Source: Actinomycetes bacterium | GTDB lineage: Bacteria; Actinomycetota; Acidimicrobiia; Acidimicrobiales; Palsa-688 | NCBI GenBank assembly: GCA_021827225.1 | Contig: JAKAXG010000199.1 | Location: 1 to 7,507, forward strand | DNA length: 7,507 nucleotides | Reading direction: 5' to 3' | In this document: in pieces, positions 1 to 6,075 of the stretch | Layout: the number at the start of each line of letters is the position of its first letter | How positions within the stretch are numbered: the stretch's first letter is position 1 | The notes under the pieces: generated by a model | Told to the model about the DNA's origin: nothing | Database searches by the model: none | The model's input: only the letters and a program-made list of their open reading frames with translations | Program-made: the position numbers and the translations under genes

Positions 1-70
<70 letters not shown>

Positions 71-81
71 AGGGAGCGACA

Positions 82-112
82 AGAATAGCCGAGGCCGACC
101 CGAGCGCGGCAA
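82..112 (-). promoter_or_regulatory. Possible promoter of the tRNA-Tyr gene
   Basis: On the minus strand a -10-like TATTCT (87-82) lies 11 nt before the mature tRNA 5' end. A weak -35-like TTGCCG (112-107) lies 19 bp upstream of it. This is the most AT-rich spot between the tRNA and the first protein gene, and it would place a start site about 5 nt before the mature tRNA. The spacer is longer than the ideal 17 bp and the -35 match is only partial, so this is a pattern-based guess. No equally good promoter is visible for the divergent plus-strand operon. Confidence 0.3.
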
Positions 113-136
113 CCCCGCCGTTTACCTTGGGGAGCC

Positions 137-1210
137 ATGGAACCCTCCCGGCCGGTCCGAATGGCGGTGCTGGCGGCTGTCGTCGTCGCCGCCGCCGTCG
201 GCCTGATAGCCCTGAACCGCTCGGGGCGGCCGGGGACCGGCGACCACGCCTCGGCCACGGGTCCGTCCCGGTCCAGCGTCGCCGCCCAGCGCCCGACCGA
301 CCCCCCGCCCCCCACCACCCGGCCGGCCCCGACCACGACCTCCACCACCGCCCCGCCGGCCACCGACCCGGACTACCCGCTCGCCACCGCCGAGCTGACG
401 GTGGCGGCCCACAACAACGCCGGGGGGGCGGTCTCGGTACCCACCGCCGTCTGGTACCCCGACGCCGCGGCCCGGGCCCCGTTCCCGCTGGTGGTCTTCT
501 CCCCCGGCTACCAGATCACCCCGTCGGTCTACGACCCGCTGGTCCGGGCCTGGGCGGCGGCCGGTTACGTGGTCGCCGAGCCGACCTACCCCGACACCGC
601 CCCGGGCTCGCCCCAGATCGAGTACGACATGGTCAACCATCCGGGGGAGCTCAGCCAGGTGATCTCCGCCGTGCTGGCCGACTCCGGCTCCGGCAGCGGC
701 CCGCTGGCCGGCATGGTGGACCCCGCCCGCATCGCCGTCGCCGGCCAGTCCGACGGCGGCGACGTCAGCCTGGCGGCGGTGGCCAACAACCTCTACGTGG
801 ACCACCGCATCAAGGCGGCGATCATCCTCTCGGGGGCGGAGCAGACCCTGTTCGAGGGCAGCTACTACACCGGCACCGGCAACCCCCCGCTGCTCGCCGT
901 GCAGGGAGACGCCGACACCATCAACCCGCCGGGGTGCAGCGCCCAGCTCTACGACGGCGCCGGGGCGCCCCGCTACTACCTGGAGCTGCCCGGGGCGACC
1001 CACCTGTCGGCCTACACTGGCAGCGGCTCGCAGTTCGAGGTGGTATCGGAGGTGTCAACGGCCTTCCTGGACGGGTATCTGAAGGGCATGCCCAGCCGCA
1101 TCGCCAGCCTCGGGCCCCTCGTCGAGGCGTCCGGGGTCAGCCGACTGTTCAGCGGAGCCGCCCAGGTTCCCATCGCCGGCGGATGCCCAGGGGCTCCGGC
1201 GGGTGGCTGA
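137..1210 (+). CDS. Exported/membrane-anchored alpha/beta hydrolase
   Basis: Probable serine esterase of the alpha/beta-hydrolase fold, 357 residues. A basic N-terminus (residues 2-8) precedes a hydrophobic helix (about 9-26) without a clear AxA cleavage site or lipobox, so a membrane anchor is more likely than a cleaved signal. A Pro/Thr-rich linker (about 52-77) follows. The catalytic domain has a VVFSPGY segment (119-125) suited to the oxyanion hole. The nucleophile elbow is GQSDGG with Ser205, the probable acid is Asp260 in GDADTINPP, and the probable base is His289 in GATHLSAY. The arrangement resembles dienelactone-hydrolase, chlorophyllase or polyester-hydrolase-like proteins; the substrate is unknown. 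Cys267 and Cys350 could form a disulfide outside the cell. Met1 at 137 has GGGGAG only 2 nt before it; Met9 at 161 is the alternative start. It is the first gene of the plus-strand cluster, and its stop overlaps the methyltransferase start. Confidence 0.9.
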   Translation: MEPSRPVRMAVLAAVVVAAAVGLIALNRSGRPGTGDHASATGPSRSSVAAQRPTDPPPPTTRPAPTTTSTTAPPATDPDYPLATAELTVAAHNNAGGAVSVPTAVWYPDAAARAPFPLVVFSPGYQITPSVYDPLVRAWAAAGYVVAEPTYPDTAPGSPQIEYDMVNHPGELSQVISAVLADSGSGSGPLAGMVDPARIAVAGQSDGGDVSLAAVANNLYVDHRIKAAIILSGAEQTLFEGSYYTGTGNPPLLAVQGDADTINPPGCSAQLYDGAGAPRYYLELPGATHLSAYTGSGSQFEVVSEVSTAFLDGYLKGMPSRIASLGPLVEASGVSRLFSGAAQVPIAGGCPGAPAGG

Positions 1211-1997
1211 TGACCGCCTCACATCTTCCTCACATGAGCAGGGCCGTAGCTTGAGCGACGTGAAGGTTGAAAGCGCCGGTAACCCCGGCAGTCTCCGGAC
1301 CAATCATCAGGAGCGGACCTGGAACCGCCGGGCCGCCGCGTGGGACCACTCCTCCATGCCGGGTCTCGAGAAGATCGCCGCCGCGGTCCTCGAGTACGCG
1401 GCACCGGTGGACGGCTGCGACGTGGTCGACCTGGGCAGCGGCAGCGGCCAGCTGACCCTCGACCTGGCCCGCCACGCCCGCTCGGTGCTCGCCGTCGACT
1501 TCAGCGCGGAGATGCTCGAGCTGCTCCGGAGCCGGGCGGCGGCCGCCGGCCTCGACAACATCGAGACCAACCGCTGCACCCTGCAGGCGCTCGAGCTCGC
1601 CCCGGCGAGCGTCGACGTGATCGTCACGAACTACGCCCTGCACCACCTGCGCCACCCGGAGAAGGCGGAGCTGCTCCGCCGGGCGGCGGTGTGGCTCCGG
1701 CCCGGCGGTCGCATCATCATCGGCGACATGATGTTCGGCCTGGCCGGCGGAGACGACGGCCGGCGCATCATCGCCAGCAAGGTGCGGACCATAGCCATGC
1801 GCGGCCCGGCCGGCTGGTGGCGGATCGCCAAGAACGCCTGGAAGATGCTGGTGGCCCGGGAAGAGTGCCCGGCGCCGATGCCCATGTGGATCGACATGCT
1901 CCGCCAGGCCGGATTCGCCAAGGTGAGGTCCGAGCGGATCGTCGCGGAAGCCGCCGTGGTAGCCGCCCGGCGACCGGACGGCGCAGGGGAGCGGTAG
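1203..1997 (+). CDS. Class I SAM-dependent methyltransferase, substrate unknown
   Basis: Rossmann-fold methyltransferase of about 264 residues. Motif I is VVDLGSGSGQLT (74-85), the SAM-binding glycine loop. Acidic Asp99 in AVDFSAEML would hold the ribose. A VIVTNYALHHL segment (139-149) follows, then LRPGGRIIIGD (165-175), the post-strand turn common in UbiE/Methyltransf_11-type enzymes. Residues 192-218 form a basic, Trp-rich stretch (WWRIAKNAWK) that may cap the active site or touch the membrane; this is inference. The C-terminal EAAVVAARRP strand is typical of the fold. The start is uncertain. GTG 1203 overlaps the previous gene by 8 nt and has AGGGG (1189-1193) 9 nt upstream. TTG 1251 has AGGG (1240-1243) 7 nt upstream. 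GTG 1260 is also possible. Conservation should begin near residue 38, so all three keep the fold intact. The methyl acceptor cannot be read from the sequence. Confidence 0.9.
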   Translation: MADDRLTSSSHEQGRSLSDVKVESAGNPGSLRTNHQERTWNRRAAAWDHSSMPGLEKIAAAVLEYAAPVDGCDVVDLGSGSGQLTLDLARHARSVLAVDFSAEMLELLRSRAAAAGLDNIETNRCTLQALELAPASVDVIVTNYALHHLRHPEKAELLRRAAVWLRPGGRIIIGDMMFGLAGGDDGRRIIASKVRTIAMRGPAGWWRIAKNAWKMLVAREECPAPMPMWIDMLRQAGFAKVRSERIVAEAAVVAARRPDGAGER

Positions 1998-2013
1998 TAC
2001 CTTTCACTGACTC

Positions 2014-3954
2014 GTGACCGTCGATTCAGCCGAGGGCAGCCGGCAGGTCCGGTTGAACGTCATCATCATCGTGGTCGGCGCCATGTTCGCCGCCCTGTTC
2101 GCCCGCCTGTGGTTCCTGCAGGTGATCAACGGCCCCCAGGCCCACCTGGCCGCCGTCAACAACGGCACCCGGCTCATCTACACCCCGGCCCCCCGGGGGC
2201 TCATCCTGGACCGCAACGGCCACGTGCTGGTCGGCAACGTGCAGGAACCGGTGATCGAGGTCGACAGCCAGGCCGCCTCGGTGCACTCCGGGATGATGAA
2301 CCGGCTGGCCGCCCTGCTGGGCATGACCGACTCCCAGCTGAAGACGGCGGTGAACAACCTCCGCTACAGCCCCTACGCCCCGGTGCCGGTGATGCCCGAC
2401 CCGTCGCCGGCGCAGATCCTGCACATCCAGGAATTCCAGCGGAGCTTCCCCGGGGTCACGGTGACCACCGAGTCGGTACGGACCTACAGCCCCGAAGGAA
2501 AGGCCGCCGCCAACATCGTGGGCTACGTGGGGCGGATCGACGCCACCCAGTACAAGCAGCTGAAGAGCCAGGGCTACCAGCCGAACTCGCTCATCGGCCA
2601 GGCGGGGGTGGAGGCCACCTACGAGTCGGTCCTGCGGGGCACTCCCGGCGTGACCCAGGTGGCGGTGGACTCGGCGGGCCACGTGCTCAGCACCCTGCAC
2701 ACCACACCGCCCGTACCGGGGCAGAACCTCCGTCTCACCATCGACGGCAAGATCCAGCAGGCGGCGGTGAACGCCCTGGCCGAGGAGACAGCCGCCAAGC
2801 AGGGCCAGTCAGCGGGCGACGGAAGCGGCAACTTCCGGGCCAACAGCGGCGCGGTGGTGGTGGAGGATCCCCGCAACGGGCAGCTCCTCGCCCTGGCCAC
2901 CTACCCGCTGTTCGACCCGTCCCAGTTCGTCGGGGGCATCACCACGGCCAACTACGCCAAGCTCACCTCGCCGGCCAGCCACTTCCCGCTCGACGACCGG
3001 GCCATCGGCGGCCAGTACTTCCCCGGCTCCACGTTCAAGCTGGTGACCGCCACCGCCGGTCTGGTGTCGGGCGACATCACCCCCTACTCGGTCTACAACG
3101 ACACCGGAGGGGGCATCACCGTGGGCGGCCACTTCTTCGCCAACGACGGCCACCAGTCGTTCGGGCCCATCTCCCTGCCGTTCGCCATCACCGTGTCCGA
3201 CGACGCCTTCTTCTACCGCATCGGTGAGGCCCTCTACCAGCAGCAGTCCCGGTTCGGCCACAACGTGTTCCAGAAGGTGGCCGCCGCCTACGGGTTCACC
3301 AAGCCGACCGGCATCAAGCTGCCGGGGGAGTCGTCGGGCTACGTGCTCACCCCGCAGCTCAAGCAGAAACTCCACCAGAAGTACCCCAAGGCCTACCCTT
3401 ACGGGACCTACTACACGGGCGACGCCATCCAGTCGGCCATCGGAGAGGAGGACGTGGCCGTCACCCCACTGCAACTGGCCAACGCCTACTCCGCCTTCGC
3501 CAACGGCGGCACCCTGTACCAGCCGGGCCTGGCCCTCGACGCCGAAACCAGCGCCGGGAAGGTGGTCCACACCTACCCGGCCACCGTCATCGGCCACACC
3601 CCGCCGCTGACCGCCGCTGACCGCCAGGCCATGGTGGCCGGCTTCGTCGGGGTGACCACCAACCCGCTGGGGACGGCCTACGGCTCGTTCGGCAAGACCG
3701 GCTTCCCCATCCAGGTCGCCGGCAAGACCGGCACCGCCCAGGTGGTGTCGGGGATACCCCACACCTCCCCCGCCTACAAGCAGCCGACGTCGGTGTTCAC
3801 CTCGTTCGCGCCGGCCTCCTCCCCCCGCTACGTGGTGGACTGCTTCATGCCCCAGGCGGGTTACGGCGCCGCCGCCGCCGCTCCGGTCGTCCGCCAGGTC
3901 TACGACGTGCTGTTCCACCAACCGGTGCCTCCGGTGCCGATCAGCGGATACTGA
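2014..3954 (+). CDS. Class B penicillin-binding protein 2 (peptidoglycan transpeptidase)
   Basis: PBP2/MrdA-type D,D-transpeptidase, 646 residues, within the usual length of the family. It cross-links peptidoglycan outside the membrane, normally with a SEDS glycosyltransferase such as RodA. One N-terminal membrane helix (about 15-38) is followed by the pedestal/dimerisation domain, with RGLILDRNG (61-69), GYVGRI (170-175) and LIGQAGVEATYE (193-204). The transpeptidase domain has the SxxK motif with Ser339 and Lys342 (PGSTFKLVTA), an SxD triad Ser395-Asp396-Asp397 in place of SxN, and KTGTAQ at 571-576. The segment usually read as I-G-Q-G reads AIGEEDVAVTPLQLA (475-489). GTG 2014 is the first possible start, because an in-frame TGA lies at 2008-2010. 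It has no convincing Shine-Dalgarno sequence, and TTG 2053 (Leu14) would remove the residues just before the helix. It starts 16 nt after the methyltransferase; no mreBCD or rodA is present here. pbpA or mrdA would both be plausible names. Confidence 0.96.
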   Translation: MTVDSAEGSRQVRLNVIIIVVGAMFAALFARLWFLQVINGPQAHLAAVNNGTRLIYTPAPRGLILDRNGHVLVGNVQEPVIEVDSQAASVHSGMMNRLAALLGMTDSQLKTAVNNLRYSPYAPVPVMPDPSPAQILHIQEFQRSFPGVTVTTESVRTYSPEGKAAANIVGYVGRIDATQYKQLKSQGYQPNSLIGQAGVEATYESVLRGTPGVTQVAVDSAGHVLSTLHTTPPVPGQNLRLTIDGKIQQAAVNALAEETAAKQGQSAGDGSGNFRANSGAVVVEDPRNGQLLALATYPLFDPSQFVGGITTANYAKLTSPASHFPLDDRAIGGQYFPGSTFKLVTATAGLVSGDITPYSVYNDTGGGITVGGHFFANDGHQSFGPISLPFAITVSDDAFFYRIGEALYQQQSRFGHNVFQKVAAAYGFTKPTGIKLPGESSGYVLTPQLKQKLHQKYPKAYPYGTYYTGDAIQSAIGEEDVAVTPLQLANAYSAFANGGTLYQPGLALDAETSAGKVVHTYPATVIGHTPPLTAADRQAMVAGFVGVTTNPLGTAYGSFGKTGFPIQVAGKTGTAQVVSGIPHTSPAYKQPTSVFTSFAPASSPRYVVDCFMPQAGYGAAAAAPVVRQVYDVLFHQPVPPVPISGY

Positions 3955-3960
3955 GGTGAG
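3953..3960 (+). promoter_or_regulatory. Strong Shine-Dalgarno fixing the SGNH esterase start
   Basis: GAGGTGAG, overlapping the PBP2 stop codon (3952-3954), lies 7 nt before ATG 3968. This is the clearest ribosome-binding site in the window. It favours ATG 3968 over the in-frame GTG at 3956, which falls inside the site itself. The overlap with the PBP2 stop suggests translational coupling of the two genes. Confidence 0.65.
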
Positions 3961-3967
3961 CGGACGG

Positions 3968-5350
3968 ATGCGTGCCGGACTGCTCGTTCTCCTGGCGGTG
4001 CTGGCGGGGGTCGCGCTACTGGCCCGGAGCCAGACCACGTCGGGCTCGAAGACGGCGACCGGGTCCACCCGGCGGCCGGCGCCCGCCACGACGACCGCCA
4101 GGGACCCGGCGACCTCCTCCACGACCGCTCCCCCCGCCCCCCAGTGGCGGGTCGTGTGGGGTTCGGCCATGGCGTGGGGCTACGGGGAGGTCTCCAACGC
4201 CACCGTGCGGGACCTGGCGACGGTGGCCACCGGGGGCAGCGAGATCCGCTTCCGGGTGTCGAACGTCTTCGGCAACCAGCCCCTCCAGATCGGGGCGGCC
4301 ACCGTGGCCCCGTCCCGGGGGGCGTCCGCCATCGACCCGGCGGGGCTGCACTCCGTCACCTTCGGGGGGTCGCCCCAGGTGACCATCCCGGTGGGGGGCC
4401 TGGTGTACAGCGACCCGGTCCCGCTGGCGGTGACCGCCGGGGAGGCGCTGGACATCAGCCTGTGGATCTCGGGGACGGACCTGGTCACCCTCCATCCCTG
4501 CTGCACCGCCTTCGACAACTGGTTCACGGTCAACGGCGGCGGTGACCGCACGGCGGCACCCACCATGGCCGGGATCGGCACCGGCAGCCCGTGGATGCGC
4601 TTCGTCGACGCGGTGGACGCCCTCCAGACCGGCGGCCCCGGCAGCATCGTGGTGATCGGCGACTCCATCACCGACGGCTTCAACAGCACCGCCCGCTGGA
4701 CCGACATCCTGCAGCGGCGGATAGACGCCCTGCCGCCTTCGGAGCGGCCGGCCGTGGTGAACGAGGCCATCACCGCCAACGCCCTCACCGACCCGCCCCG
4801 CTCCGACGCCCGGGTGGGCGGCGGCCCGTCGGGGGTGTCCCGGCTGTCCCGGGACGTGCTGAGCCAGGCCGGGGTGTCGAGGGTGGTGATGCTGCTGGGG
4901 ACCAACGACCTGTGGTTCGGCGCCAGCGCCGCGGAGGTGATCGCCGGCTACCAGCAGGCCATAGCGGCCGTCCACGCCGCCGGGCTGCCCATCGTCGGCA
5001 TGACCCTGCTCCCCCGCAGCACCGACACCGACGAGTTCTGGAGCCCGGCCGACCAGGCCAACCTGGAGGCGGTCGACCACTGGATCCTCACCTCCGGGGC
5101 CTTCGACGCCGTCATCAACACCGCCCAGGTGGCGGCGGCGGTGTACAACGGCCAGTGCGACCCCCACACCATGTTCGCCCCCTTCGACTCGGGGGACCAC
5201 CTCCACCCGAACGCCGCCGGCCAGACGGCCATAGCCAACTTCATCAACCCGGCGGTCCTCGGCCTGCCGCCCCTGCCCACCGTCAGGCCGCTGGTCCCGG
5301 CCACCCCCACCCGGGGATGTCCCTACGCTCCGACGACGGCGGCGGCGTGA
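3968..5350 (+). CDS. Exported two-domain SGNH/GDSL-family esterase
   Basis: Extracytoplasmic SGNH hydrolase, 460 residues from ATG 3968 (464 from GTG 3956; numbering here counts from the GTG). A hydrophobic signal/anchor helix (about 7-23) and a Thr/Ala/Pro-rich linker (about 27-62) precede a beta-rich domain (64-215). That domain has FRVSNVFGNQPLQIG, a VTFGG strand and YSDPVPL, as in XynE-like two-domain SGNH esterases. The catalytic domain shows block I VVIGDSITDG with Ser237, block III GTND with Asn317, and block V SGDHLHPN with Asp414 and His417. Block II reads NEAITANAL (269-277), with Ala where the oxyanion-hole Gly is usual. Cys182, Cys183, Cys401 and Cys455 could form disulfides. Relatives include carbohydrate O-acetyl esterases, so cell-wall or polysaccharide deacetylation is possible but unproven. 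It lies 13 nt after PBP2, and its stop overlaps the next gene by 4 nt. Confidence 0.92.
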   Translation: MRAGLLVLLAVLAGVALLARSQTTSGSKTATGSTRRPAPATTTARDPATSSTTAPPAPQWRVVWGSAMAWGYGEVSNATVRDLATVATGGSEIRFRVSNVFGNQPLQIGAATVAPSRGASAIDPAGLHSVTFGGSPQVTIPVGGLVYSDPVPLAVTAGEALDISLWISGTDLVTLHPCCTAFDNWFTVNGGGDRTAAPTMAGIGTGSPWMRFVDAVDALQTGGPGSIVVIGDSITDGFNSTARWTDILQRRIDALPPSERPAVVNEAITANALTDPPRSDARVGGGPSGVSRLSRDVLSQAGVSRVVMLLGTNDLWFGASAAEVIAGYQQAIAAVHAAGLPIVGMTLLPRSTDTDEFWSPADQANLEAVDHWILTSGAFDAVINTAQVAAAVYNGQCDPHTMFAPFDSGDHLHPNAAGQTAIANFINPAVLGLPPLPTVRPLVPATPTRGCPYAPTTAAA

Positions 5351-6075
5351 CCGGCGTCGGCTACGGCACCGGCCGGACCACCACGGTGAGGGACCTCCGT
5401 CCCGAGGAGGCCCCCCTCTCGGCGGCCATCCACCGCCAGGTCTTGGACATGGAGTTCCTCGCCCGCTTCGGTACCGGCTTCCTCACCGCCTACCACCGGG
5501 CCTGGATCCGCAGCCCGGCCGGCCTGGCGCTGGCCGCGACCGACGCCGAGGGCGTGGTGTGCGGGGTGATGCTGGGCAGCCTGGACCCGGCCGCCCACTA
5601 CGACTGGCTGCTGCGCCGGGCCGGGGCCGGCCTGGCCGCCCGCATGGCCGTCTATTCGCTCGCTCACCCGACGCTGGCCCGGGACCTTCTGGCCACCCGG
5701 GCGACCCGCTACGCCCGGGCCATCTGGGTACGCCTGGCGGGCAAGGTGCGCCGGGCCGGCGGCGGAGGCGGGAACCCGCCGACGGAGAGCGCGCCGCCGA
5801 GGGCGCGCGCCGGGGAGATCACCCACCTGATGGTCGCCCCGGAAGGGCGGGGAGGGGGCTACGGGCGGGCCCTGGTGGAGGAGACCGAACGCCGGGCGGC
5901 CGCCGCCGGGGTGGCGGAACTGGTGCTGGTCACCCCTCCCGACCTGGACGCCCGGCAGTTCTACGAGCACCTGGGCTGGGAGCCCACCGGCGGCATGACC
6001 AGCCGCAGCGGCGAGGAGTTCATCCGGTTCCGCCGTGTCCTGCCGGCCCCGCCGGCGGAGCCGGCCGGCCCCTGA
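5347..6075 (+). CDS. GNAT-family N-acetyltransferase
   Basis: Acetyl-CoA-dependent acyltransferase of the GNAT fold, 242 residues from GTG 5347, probably cytoplasmic. The N-terminal strand TTVRDLRPEE (11-20) leads to helices about 21-57. A central strand pair (ALAATDAEGVVCGVMLGSL) is followed by a long helical insert (about 82-132, with HYDWLLRR and RYARAIW), as in some actinobacterial GNATs. A Gly/Pro/Arg-rich linker follows at about 135-155. Motif A is HLMVAPEGRGGGYGRALVEE (160-179), with Arg168, Gly171 and Gly173 forming the pyrophosphate loop. Motif B is FYEHLGW (205-211). The acceptor is unknown. GTG 5347 gives a GTGA 4-nt overlap with the esterase stop, which suggests coupling; ATG 5317 is an alternative start with a 34-nt overlap. 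Neither has a good Shine-Dalgarno sequence. The last 56 bp overlap the 3' end of the convergent kinase gene. Confidence 0.9.
   Translation: MTGVGYGTGRTTTVRDLRPEEAPLSAAIHRQVLDMEFLARFGTGFLTAYHRAWIRSPAGLALAATDAEGVVCGVMLGSLDPAAHYDWLLRRAGAGLAARMAVYSLAHPTLARDLLATRATRYARAIWVRLAGKVRRAGGGGGNPPTESAPPRARAGEITHLMVAPEGRGGGYGRALVEETERRAAAAGVAELVLVTPPDLDARQFYEHLGWEPTGGMTSRSGEEFIRFRRVLPAPPAEPAGP
5767..5808. repeat. Two GC-rich inverted repeats in the GNAT linker
   Basis: A perfect 6-bp inverted repeat, GGCGGG/CCCGCC (5767-5772 and 5775-5780, 2-nt centre), is followed by a perfect 7-bp one, GCGCGCC/GGCGCGC (5789-5795 and 5802-5808, 6-nt loop). Both lie in the part of the acetyltransferase gene that codes for the low-complexity Gly/Pro/Arg linker between the helical insert and motif A. 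In DNA this rich in GC, short stems arise easily, so function is not implied. Confidence 0.45.

Noticed and set aside
1275..1289. GCCGG/CCGGC inverted repeat near the methyltransferase start, as a terminator or riboswitch
   Set aside because: It is only a 5-bp stem with no T-run, and lies within the coding frame for every start considered.
3191..3199. Ser-Asp-Asp in place of Ser-x-Asn in PBP2 as a sign of inactivation
   Set aside because: As I recall, PBP2/MrdA-type enzymes often have Asp as the third residue of this triad, so it is probably normal for the family.
2809..4170. 453-residue minus-strand open frame opposite PBP2
   Set aside because: It consists of Gly/Val/Arg/His-rich shadow sequence, without motifs, across a gene with clear transpeptidase motifs.
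4591..5316. In-frame upstream extension of the acetyltransferase
   Set aside because: This part is the alternative frame of the SGNH esterase, rich in Arg/Pro/Gly, with no GNAT features before about 5347.
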